The notes beneath the pieces are model-generated. The model had not been told where the DNA came from and did not search any database. It saw nothing but the letters and a program-made list of their open reading frames with translations. From Butyrivibrio sp. (lineage in GTDB: Bacteria > Bacillota > Clostridia > Lachnospirales > Lachnospiraceae), in assembly GCA_017535785.1 (NCBI GenBank), contig JAFXTN010000037.1:62001-126000 (forward strand): a stretch of 64,000 bases of DNA, written 5' to 3'. This document shows positions 18,146 to 25,381 of this stretch, piece by piece (position 1 is the first letter of the stretch; the number at the start of each line of letters is the position of its first letter). The position numbers and the translations under genes are program-made.

Positions 18146-19384
18146 ATGGCGGAACTTAAGTGCCCGCACTGCGGACAGGCGTTTACGGTTGATGATACGG
18201 AGCTTGGCTCCATAATGAAGCAGATAAGAGACAAGGAATTCGAAAAAGATCTTTCGAGCCGTGTTTCCGAGCTTGAGAGACATTATAAAGAAAAGCATGA
18301 GCTTGAGCTTGCGGCAAAGGAGAATGAGATAATCCTTAAGAGCAAGTCTCAGTATGAAAAAGAAAAAGAGGATCACAGGAAGGAGCTTGAAGAACTTCAA
18401 GCCAAACTTAACAAGGCTCTTGAGGAAAAGAGCCTTCTTTCCATGGAAATAAAGGGAGCAGAAGACAAGACAAAGCTTGCCGTTCTCGAGGCCGTTAATA
18501 AGGTTGAGAATGAGAAGAATAAGCTCACAGCGGCATTCAACGACGAGAAGCACAATCTTGAGAATGCTCTTTTGCAGGAAAAAGAAAAGGGAAAGATACT
18601 CCTTGAGCAGAAGGAAAAAGAGGTTGAGTTCTATAAGGATTTAAAGGCCAAGATGTCTACAAAGATGGTCGGCGAAACGCTTGAGCAGCACTGTGAGATA
18701 CAGTTTAATCAGCTTAGAGCCACTGCTTTTAAGAATGCTTATTTTGAAAAAGATAACGATGCAAGAAGCGGAAGCAAGGGCGATTACATCTACAGAGAGT
18801 GCGATGAAAACGGCGTTGAGATCATTTCCATCATGTTTGAGATGAAGAACGAGATGGATGAGACTGCGACCAAGCACAAGAACGAAGACTTTTTCAAGGA
18901 GCTTGATAAGGACCGCAGAGAGAAAAACTGCGAATATGCAGTTCTTGTATCGCTTCTTGAGAGTGACAGCGACCTCTATAATGCAGGAATTGTTGATGTG
19001 TCATACAAATTCGATAAGATGTACGTTGTAAGGCCTCAGTGCTTTATCCCTATGATCACACTTCTAAGAAACGCAGCTCTCGGCGCGCTTGAATACAAGC
19101 AGGAGCTCGCAATGGTCCGCAATCAGGACATCGATATCTCCAATTTCGAAGACAGCCTTATGAAGTTTAAGGACGATTTTTCAAGGAATTACAATCTTGC
19201 ACATAATCATTTTGACAAGGCTATCGACGAGATCGACAAGACCATACAGCACCTTGAGAAAGTGAAAAAAGAACTTCTCGGTTCGGACAATCAGCTCAGA
19301 ATCGCCAACAGTAAGGTGGAAGACGTAAGTGTCAAGAAGCTTACTAAGGATAATCCAACTATGAAAGCGAAGTTCAATAAGTAA
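18146..19384 (+). CDS. DUF2130 domain protein with zinc ribbon and coiled coil
   Basis: A 412-residue protein beginning with CPHCGQAF, half of a zinc-ribbon. A long Glu/Lys-rich coiled coil spans about residues 30-165. The DUF2130 domain follows from about 170 (TKMVGETLEQHCEIQFNQLR, KGDYIYRECDENGVEIISIMFEMKNE, NCEYAVLVSLLE). DUF2130 has a restriction-endonuclease-like pattern of acidic and Lys residues (E-x-K in FEMKNE), so a nuclease role is possible but unproven. It has its own promoter and a GGAGGGG ribosome site. Confidence 0.85.
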   Translation: MAELKCPHCGQAFTVDDTELGSIMKQIRDKEFEKDLSSRVSELERHYKEKHELELAAKENEIILKSKSQYEKEKEDHRKELEELQAKLNKALEEKSLLSMEIKGAEDKTKLAVLEAVNKVENEKNKLTAAFNDEKHNLENALLQEKEKGKILLEQKEKEVEFYKDLKAKMSTKMVGETLEQHCEIQFNQLRATAFKNAYFEKDNDARSGSKGDYIYRECDENGVEIISIMFEMKNEMDETATKHKNEDFFKELDKDRREKNCEYAVLVSLLESDSDLYNAGIVDVSYKFDKMYVVRPQCFIPMITLLRNAALGALEYKQELAMVRNQDIDISNFEDSLMKFKDDFSRNYNLAHNHFDKAIDEIDKTIQHLEKVKKELLGSDNQLRIANSKVEDVSVKKLTKDNPTMKAKFNK

Positions 19385-19390
19385 TCATTA

Positions 19391-19453
19391 GACTCGGTTC
19401 TTACGAGTCGTAGTGTACTACTTAGTTCCGGCGAGCGTAGGCGAGAGCGGAAC
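19391..19453 (+). repeat. Three consecutive small stem-loops
   Basis: GACTCG/CGAGTC (19391-19396, 19404-19409), GTAG/CTAC (19410-19421) and GTTCCG/CGGAAC (19435-19440, 19448-19453) follow one another between the DUF2130 and MATE genes. No T-run follows, so this is not a standard terminator. Confidence 0.45.
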
Positions 19454-19476
19454 ATCATTATTACATGAGGTTTACA

Positions 19477-20835
19477 ATGGCAACACAGAACAGAAGAGAA
19501 TATCTTACCACCACCCCTATTCCGAAGCTCATCATGACGTTGGCTTTTCCGACCATCATGAGTATGCTGGTTACGGGAATCTATAATACCGCGGATACTT
19601 TTTTCGTGGCGAGGGTATCAAACGATCCTACGGTAAACACGGCGGCGACTGCGGCAGTAGGACTTGTATTTACGGTTATGGCGCTTATTCAGGCAACAGG
19701 TTTCTTTTGCGGACATGGTTCGGGTAATTATCTTTCCAGAATGCTTGGCGCTGAGAATTATAAAGAAGCCGACGAGATGGCTTCGACAGGTTTTGCATTA
19801 GCTATAATCTTAGGCGTTATCTTTGCGATAGTCGGAAATATTTTTCTTACAGATATAGCAAGTGCACTTGGCCCCAAGACTGTCCAGAGCCTTATATTCA
19901 CCAAGGACTATATGAGGATCATCCTTCTTGGTGCACCATTTATGATGGCTCAGTTTGTAATAAACAATCAGCTGAGGTTTCAGGGAAGTGCATATTATGC
20001 CATGATTGGGCTTATGAGCGGAGCGGTCATGAATATGATTCTCGATCCGCTTCTTATCATGGGATTCCACATGCAGGTTACGGGAGCCGCTATCGCGACC
20101 GTAATGGGACAGATAACAAGCTTTGTTGTTCTTCTTATCGGAACGACAAAGGGCGAGAATATAAAACTCAGCATTAAGAATGTCAGATTTAATGGTCATT
20201 ATCTTAAGGAAATAGTAAATGGCGGAGCACCATCTCTGTTTAGGCAAGGTCTTGCAGCCATTGCAACTCTTATTCTTAACAGGACGGCAGGTTCTATCGG
20301 TTCTGATGCTGCTATAGCCGGAATGAGCGTAGCAACCAGGATCATGATGCTCATGGCATCTGCATTAATAGGATTTGGACAGGGCTATCAGCCCGTGTGC
20401 TCATTTAACTATGGCGCCGGACTTACTAAGAGAGTAAAAGAGGGATTTTTTTTCTGTGTGAAATATTCAACTATATTTCTTTTGGGACTTGGGGCAGTTT
20501 GCTTTTACTTTGCACCGGATCTTATATCTCTGTTTTCCAAGGATGCTGCAGCAATGGAAGTGGGAACTGCAGCGCTTCGCTACCAGTGCATAACATTGTT
20601 CCTGTCCGGCGGAATTGTTATGAGTAATATGATGCTCCAGTCCATCGGAAAAGGGGTTAAGGCATCTATTATGGCATCTGCCAGAAACGGAATATGTTTT
20701 ATTCCATTTATCCTGATACTCCCGTTGTTTATGGGAATTACCGGAGTTGAGATTGCGCAGCCCTGCGCTGACGTTTTAGCTATGCTCCTTGCAATCCCGC
20801 TGGCGTATTCGGAACTTAGAAACTTTAAAGATTGA
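19477..20835 (+). CDS. MATE-family multidrug/metabolite efflux protein
   Basis: A 452-residue, 12-helix membrane protein of the NorM/DinF family. The MATE signature is seen in PIPKLIMTLAFPTIMSMLVTGIYNTADTFFVARV and in the second half in LFRQGLAAIATLILNRTAG and IGFGQGYQPVCSFNYGAG. Substrates are exported against Na+ or H+. I choose ATG 19477 because TGAGG lies 6 bases upstream; ATG 19465 is inside that site. Confidence 0.9.
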   Translation: MATQNRREYLTTTPIPKLIMTLAFPTIMSMLVTGIYNTADTFFVARVSNDPTVNTAATAAVGLVFTVMALIQATGFFCGHGSGNYLSRMLGAENYKEADEMASTGFALAIILGVIFAIVGNIFLTDIASALGPKTVQSLIFTKDYMRIILLGAPFMMAQFVINNQLRFQGSAYYAMIGLMSGAVMNMILDPLLIMGFHMQVTGAAIATVMGQITSFVVLLIGTTKGENIKLSIKNVRFNGHYLKEIVNGGAPSLFRQGLAAIATLILNRTAGSIGSDAAIAGMSVATRIMMLMASALIGFGQGYQPVCSFNYGAGLTKRVKEGFFFCVKYSTIFLLGLGAVCFYFAPDLISLFSKDAAAMEVGTAALRYQCITLFLSGGIVMSNMMLQSIGKGVKASIMASARNGICFIPFILILPLFMGITGVEIAQPCADVLAMLLAIPLAYSELRNFKD

Positions 20836-20872
20836 TCTTTTTTATTGATAATAATAATTATAAAAAAAATTG

Positions 20873-20908
20873 TTGACAAAGACAGACTTCAATGTATACT
20901 TGTATACA
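20873..20908 (+). promoter_or_regulatory. Promoter with GTATAC-palindrome operator
   Basis: TTGACA (20873-20878), a 16-base spacer and TATACT (20895-20900). The -10 is embedded in TGTATACTTGTATACA (20893-20908), a near-palindrome of two GTATAC units. That resembles operators of GntR-type repressors. Confidence 0.7.
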
Positions 20909-20911
20909 AAC

Positions 20912-21027
20912 AAAGGCGTTTTGATTCACTTAGTGTTTCAGAGCGCCTTTCACTGTTATTCTTATTCATACTCATCCTAATACAGATGCATTGAAACAAT
21001 GGCGTTTCGGTTTGATACCGGAGCGCC
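20912..21027 (+). ncRNA. Two-hairpin 5' leader RNA of an amino-acid ABC transporter
   Basis: Hairpin 1 (20912-20950): AAAGGCG pairs with CGCCTTT around an inner stem and a TTA loop. Hairpin 2 (21001-21027): GGCG/CGCC with inner CGGT/ACCG. Both have the same plan: GGCG, then UUU facing GAG as an internal loop, then an inner stem, then CGCC. They lie 51 bases apart between the promoter and the ribosome site. I do not recognise the motif among known riboswitches. Confidence 0.5.
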
Positions 21028-21060
21028 TTCTTTGCATTTGGGAAAGAAAGGCAACAGCTT

Positions 21061-21789
21061 ATGGCAATGATCAAGCTTGAAAATGTAAATAAAAACTTTG
21101 GAGACCTGCACGTTCTTAAAGACGTGAATCTTGAAGTCGAGGAGGGAGAAAAGCTTGTAATAATCGGTCCTTCCGGTTCCGGCAAATCGACAACCGTTCG
21201 GTGTATGAATTTTCTTGAGGTTCCAAGCAGCGGACACGTTTACATTAACGGGACGGAGCTTACGACCAAGAATAAGACCAAGGTCATCAGGGATAACACT
21301 TCGATGGTATTTCAGCAGTTTAATCTGTATCCTCACATGACAGTACTTAAAAATCTCACGATCGGTCCCATAAAGCTTCAGCATAAACCCAAGAAAGAAG
21401 CGGAGGAGCTTGCTTATCACTATCTTGATATTGTAGGGCTCAAAGATAAAGCGGATGTTTATCCAACAACTCTTTCGGGCGGACAGCAGCAGAGAATAGC
21501 GATTGCCAGAGCACTTTGTTCGCAGAGTAAGATAATTCTTTTTGATGAACCGACATCGGCGCTTGATCCCGAGACAATTCAGGAAGTTCTTGACGTAATG
21601 ATCAAGCTTGCAAAAGAAAATATAACGATGGTGGTCGTTACCCACGAGATGGGATTTGCAAAACAAGTTGCTGACAGAGTGATCTTCATGGAGGACGGAC
21701 AGATAATCGAGTCCGGAACTCCGGAGCACTTTTTCAATAATCCTGAGAGCGAAAGAGTAAAACAGTTCTTGGGAAAGATAATCAGGTAA
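21061..21789 (+). CDS. Polar amino-acid ABC transporter, ATP-binding protein (GlnQ-like)
   Basis: A 242-residue ATPase of the polar amino-acid uptake class. Walker A is [20 protein letters not shown], the Q-loop is [18 protein letters not shown], the signature is [16 protein letters not shown], Walker B is [13 protein letters not shown], and the switch His is in VVTHEMGFA. It is the first gene of an operon with a binding protein and two permeases, all with 1-21 base gaps. Expression probably depends on the GTATAC operator and the hairpin leader upstream. Confidence 0.94.
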   Translation: MAMIKLENVNKNFGDLHVLKDVNLEVEEGEKLVIIGPSGSGKSTTVRCMNFLEVPSSGHVYINGTELTTKNKTKVIRDNTSMVFQQFNLYPHMTVLKNLTIGPIKLQHKPKKEAEELAYHYLDIVGLKDKADVYPTTLSGGQQQRIAIARALCSQSKIILFDEPTSALDPETIQEVLDVMIKLAKENITMVVVTHEMGFAKQVADRVIFMEDGQIIESGTPEHFFNNPESERVKQFLGKIIR

Positions 21790-21809
21790 TAGATAGGAGG
21801 AACAATATT

Positions 21810-22712
21810 ATGAAAAAGAAGGTTTTGAGTGCAATAATGGTGGGAGTGATGAGCGCCATGCTGGTAGCGTGCGGAAGTGCAGCACCTGAAAGTACGGCAT
21901 CGGCGGATTCAACAGAGGATATAGTAGTTGCATCGTCCGAGGATTCGATCGCAGCGCCTGCTTCTGAAGATGTACAGGCTATCAAGGACAGAGGAGTATT
22001 AAAGGTCGGAGTTAAGAATGCCGTTATGGGATTTGGCTTCGAAGATCCTCTTACAGGTGAGTATACGGGACTTGAGATCGAACTTGCCAAAGCACTTGCG
22101 GATAAGCTCGGAGTCGGTATTGAGTTTACTGCAGTTACAGCAGCGACAAGAACAGAACTTCTTGATTCGGGTGATATCGACTGCGTGCTTGCGACATTTA
22201 CAATAACCGATGAGAGAAAAGAAAGCTGGGATTTCACGACTCCCTACTACACAGATTATGTAAGTGTTCTTGTTGAAGATTCCAAGGGAATTAAGACGCT
22301 TGACGATCTTGTTGATGCTACTGTCGGTGTTTCATCCGGATCGACATCAGCCAAGTCACTTGTAAAAGCTATGATCGAAAAAGGTCTGATAAGCGGAGAC
22401 GGTTTTGATAAAGAGAGCTTTGATCCTGCAACATGGACTACAGGTATTAAGTTCAGACAGTACGATGATTATCCGACAATTTCCACAGCTCTGAGCGCTG
22501 GTGAGGTTGATGCGTTCTGTGTAGATAAGTCAATTCTTGCTATCTACAAGACAGAGGGAAGATCATACATCGATGCAGAGTTTGCTCCTCAGGAGTATGG
22601 CATTGCAACAACAAAAGGTTCAGGACTTTCAAAGGTTGCAGAGGAACTCGTTTCCGCAAGCTTAAGTGACGGAACGATCGATAAGCTTATTAAAGATAAC
22701 GGACTTGATTAA
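21810..22712 (+). CDS. Amino-acid ABC transporter substrate-binding lipoprotein
   Basis: A 300-residue family-3 solute-binding protein. The signal ends in a lipobox (MLVACGSAAPES; Cys near residue 24), so it is a membrane-anchored lipoprotein. The mature part has IKDRGVLKVGVKNAVMGFGF, YTGLEIELAKALADKLG and DCVLATFTITDERKESWDFT, the hallmark of glutamate/glutamine/polar amino-acid binders. The ligand is not determined; glutamate/aspartate-type is the most likely guess. Confidence 0.92.
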   Translation: MKKKVLSAIMVGVMSAMLVACGSAAPESTASADSTEDIVVASSEDSIAAPASEDVQAIKDRGVLKVGVKNAVMGFGFEDPLTGEYTGLEIELAKALADKLGVGIEFTAVTAATRTELLDSGDIDCVLATFTITDERKESWDFTTPYYTDYVSVLVEDSKGIKTLDDLVDATVGVSSGSTSAKSLVKAMIEKGLISGDGFDKESFDPATWTTGIKFRQYDDYPTISTALSAGEVDAFCVDKSILAIYKTEGRSYIDAEFAPQEYGIATTKGSGLSKVAEELVSASLSDGTIDKLIKDNGLD

Positions 22713-22735
22713 GTAAGGATAGCGGAGGACCGGTG

Positions 22736-23452
22736 ATGTCAGGATTATTATCTCCAAGAGCATGGAACAAAATATGGACATATAGAGGAACGTTTTTACT
22801 TGGTTTTGCCAATACTCTGAAAACTGCTTTGGTAGCTCTTATGATAGCTTTAGTACTTGGTATTGTTTTCGGACTTATGGCTACAAGCGGAAAAAAAGTT
22901 CTAAGGACAATAAGCAGAATATACGTTGAGGTAATTCAGAACACACCGATCCTTCTTCAAATGTGCTTTTTATATTACGCACTGGCTTTTTCTGGACATA
23001 GCCCCGGAATCATAGTTACAGGCTTTTTGGCACTTGGAATATATACAGGTGCATATATGGCAGAGGTAATAAGAGCGGGAATCGAATCGGTTCCCAAGGG
23101 TCAGTTTGAAGCAGCGCAGGCTCAGGGCTTTGGATATGCGGAGAGGATGTTCTACATCATAATCCCTCAGAGCATCAAGGTAATATTACCGCCAATGACC
23201 AATGTGATAGTCAATATGATAAAAAACACATCATGTTTATACATTGTAGGAGGTGCGGATCTGTTATCTTTGACATACAGTTTTGTAACAGGTGAAAACA
23301 CAGGCGGTTCCTATGCTCCCGCATATATCGTCTGTGGAGTGATCTTCTTTTTGATATGCTTCCCGTTATCAACTTTTGCTTCAATGTGGGAGTCATCACT
23401 TAAAAAGAGAGACAGCAAAGTGTTCCAAAACGGAAGACCTAAGGAGGCATGA
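22736..23452 (+). CDS. Amino-acid ABC transporter permease (first of two)
   Basis: A His/Glu/Gln/Arg-type permease with an N-terminal TLKTALVALMIALVLGIVFG and the cytoplasmic EAA-type loop (FEAAQAQGFGYAERMFYIIIPQ). I use ATG 22736, 7 bases after GGAGG; the GTG just before it is less likely. The second permease begins one base after this stop. Confidence 0.92.
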   Translation: MSGLLSPRAWNKIWTYRGTFLLGFANTLKTALVALMIALVLGIVFGLMATSGKKVLRTISRIYVEVIQNTPILLQMCFLYYALAFSGHSPGIIVTGFLALGIYTGAYMAEVIRAGIESVPKGQFEAAQAQGFGYAERMFYIIIPQSIKVILPPMTNVIVNMIKNTSCLYIVGGADLLSLTYSFVTGENTGGSYAPAYIVCGVIFFLICFPLSTFASMWESSLKKRDSKVFQNGRPKEA

Positions 23453-23453
23453 T

Positions 23454-24206
23454 ATGAGTACATTGGGAAACAGTCTTTCGATGTTAAAAGACCCGGCAAT
23501 AATAAAGTTCATACTGCAAGGAGTTCTTTTTACCATGATCATATCAGTCGCCGCGGTTCTTTTCAGCATAGCGATAGGAACAGTGCTTGCCCTGATGAGA
23601 AACTACTGCGTAAGTAAAAAGAGCAGGATATTTAAGGCAGCATCAGCTATCTACATAGAGATGTTCAGGAATACACCGCTTTTATTTTGGATATTTATAT
23701 GTGTTGTTTTTTGCCCGACTCCCGGCTTTGTTGATAAGCAGATGTTCGGATTGTCTTCCGTAAATAACAAGCTTCTTTTCAAGGCAGCAGTCGCACTTAT
23801 CCTGTATACGTCCGGTGTTATAGCGGAGATAGTAAGAGGCGGACTTAATTCGGTGGCACCCGGACAGATTGAAGCGGGACATTCACAAGGGTTTTCGATG
23901 CTACAGATAATGTGGTACATAGTGCTTCCTCAGACGTTTAAATCTATCGTTCCGACGCTCCTTAGCCAGGTTATTACCACTATTAAAGACAGTTCGTTCC
24001 TTGCCAACGTCGCTGTGATAGAGCTTATGGCAAGAACCAAGCAGGTCTTGTCGGCAGCCAACAGATACAACGGACTTAATTCAATAAATGTATCCGACGT
24101 TTTTGTCTTATTCGGTCTGGCAGCGGCAATATATTTTGTGATCAATTTTTCCATTTCGATGACGGTAAGGAATCTGCAAAAAGGCGGGGTGGTAAATAAT
24201 GGATAA
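23454..24206 (+). CDS. Amino-acid ABC transporter permease (second of two)
   Basis: This 250-residue partner permease has the same fold; its EAA loop is IEAGHSQGFSMLQIMWYIVLPQ. ATG 23454 has AAGGAGG upstream, within the end of the previous gene. The 3' end overlaps the next gene by 8 bases, so the kinase-like protein is translated with the transporter. Confidence 0.92.
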   Translation: MSTLGNSLSMLKDPAIIKFILQGVLFTMIISVAAVLFSIAIGTVLALMRNYCVSKKSRIFKAASAIYIEMFRNTPLLFWIFICVVFCPTPGFVDKQMFGLSSVNNKLLFKAAVALILYTSGVIAEIVRGGLNSVAPGQIEAGHSQGFSMLQIMWYIVLPQTFKSIVPTLLSQVITTIKDSSFLANVAVIELMARTKQVLSAANRYNGLNSINVSDVFVLFGLAAAIYFVINFSISMTVRNLQKGGVVNNG

Positions 24207-24792
24207 ATACGTAATTACTATTTCGAGACAATTCGGAGCGCTTGGAAGAACGATAGCTCAGCAGATGTCTAAAGAGCTTGGCATAGAGTTTTTTGACAGG
24301 GATATAGTCGAACTTACGGCAAAGAGAATGGGACTTCCCATTTCGGAAATAAGTAAAGAAGAGGAACGACACGGAGGCTTTTTTGCCGAAAGAAGATATC
24401 CTCTCGGCATGGGACCTGTCAGTATGCAGGAGGAGCTCTTTCAGATCCAGAGCAACATTATAAAAGATATAGCAGCCATGGAGTCCTGCATTATAGTCGG
24501 AAGATGCGGTGATTACTGTTTAAGACATGTTGACAGAGTGCTTGACGTATATGTGTACGCATCTTTTGAAAAGAGACTTGAGAACTGCAAATCCATACTG
24601 GGCATGGATGAAAAGACAGCAAGATCGATGATACAGGATGTTGATAAGGCACGTGAAAATTACAGACGTAAGTACTGCAAAGATATGGCAGGTGTTTTTG
24701 ACAACAGAGATATTTGCATAGACTCGGGAAAATTTGGAGCAGAGAAAACCGCAGAGATTCTATGCGGTATAGCAAGGAGTATATTTAGCTGA
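24199..24792 (+). CDS. Cytidylate-kinase-like protein
   Basis: A 197-residue protein of the cytidylate kinase-like (Cytidylate_kin2) family. It opens with VITISRQFGALGRTIAQQMSKELG, where the usual P-loop GxGGxxI is replaced by FGALGRTI, as in this subfamily. FFDRDIVELTA, IVGRCGDYCLR and DVDKARENYRRKYC follow. Such proteins often sit with transporters in Clostridia and their substrate is unknown. It overlaps the upstream permease gene by 8 bases. Confidence 0.82.
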   Translation: MDKYVITISRQFGALGRTIAQQMSKELGIEFFDRDIVELTAKRMGLPISEISKEEERHGGFFAERRYPLGMGPVSMQEELFQIQSNIIKDIAAMESCIIVGRCGDYCLRHVDRVLDVYVYASFEKRLENCKSILGMDEKTARSMIQDVDKARENYRRKYCKDMAGVFDNRDICIDSGKFGAEKTAEILCGIARSIFS

Positions 24793-24795
24793 TAT

Positions 24796-25283
24796 ATGAA
24801 AAAAGACAGAGTGCATATTCCGCACATTGGGCTTCGGATAATTAAATCGGCGCTGGGAGTTCTTATATGCTTTGCGATATATTTTTTGAGGCGGAAAAAG
24901 ATATCTACAGAAAAATGCAAAAGTCACCCTACAGAAACTATCTTAATAAGAAGAGACCAAAGGAACATTCTGTAGTTTACATGATGTGTGTGGATGAAAC
25001 ATCCAAAATAGAAAAGCTTTCCGAAGAAATAAAGGGAAGTGACGTCTATGAAGAGCTGAAAATCTTAACGTATCCATCTGACGATTACATAGGTTATTCA
25101 TATATAAAAATCTATAACAAAAATGCTTCGGTTCAGAATATGATTGATTATCTTGGGACTTCGTCAGAAGCAAAAAGAGTTATCACATTCAGTGACAATA
25201 ATAGAAATAAAGCGGATTATATCTATGCTTCATGCGATCGTATTGTGCATAAAATGTATAACATGTTCAATTGGTATAAGTGA
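24796..25283 (+). pseudogene. Deletion scar: start of an aromatic-acid exporter joined to the end of a HAD hydrolase
   Basis: In one frame, ATG 24796 encodes VHIPHIGLRIIKSALGVLIC and then FAIYFLRRK, the first membrane helix of FUSC/DUF939-type exporters, but a stop ends it after about 60 codons. From 24867, in another frame, a 138-residue reading frame matches the C-terminal half of a Cof-like HAD phosphatase (KIYNKNASVQNMIDYLG, then VITFSDNNRNKADYI in place of the usual GDxxND motif). The catalytic DxD of HAD enzymes is missing. The simplest reading is a decayed region left by deletion between two genes. An intact small protein from 24867 cannot be excluded. Confidence 0.5.
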
Positions 25284-25350
25284 ATACATTATGGTATGAT
25301 TAATACGAAGGCAAAGGCGCCAAGAAATTGGTGGCCTTTGCCTTATTTTA
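25271..25350 (+). promoter_or_regulatory. Promoter plus attenuator-like hairpin before the PEP-binding protein gene
   Basis: TTGGTA (25271-25276), 18 bases, TATGAT (25295-25300). The predicted transcript starts almost at an 11-bp stem, AAGGCAAAGGC (25308-25318) / GCCTTTGCCTT (25334-25344), followed by ATTTTATT. The hairpin could terminate upstream transcription or attenuate this gene. Confidence 0.55.
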
Positions 25351-25381
25351 TTGGTCGATAATGAGAGCGGAGGTACTATCT

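Noticed and set aside
24867-25283. Intact stand-alone HAD hydrolase
   Set aside because: It lacks the N-terminal DxD catalytic motif and the usual GDxxND site is altered; better read as a remnant.
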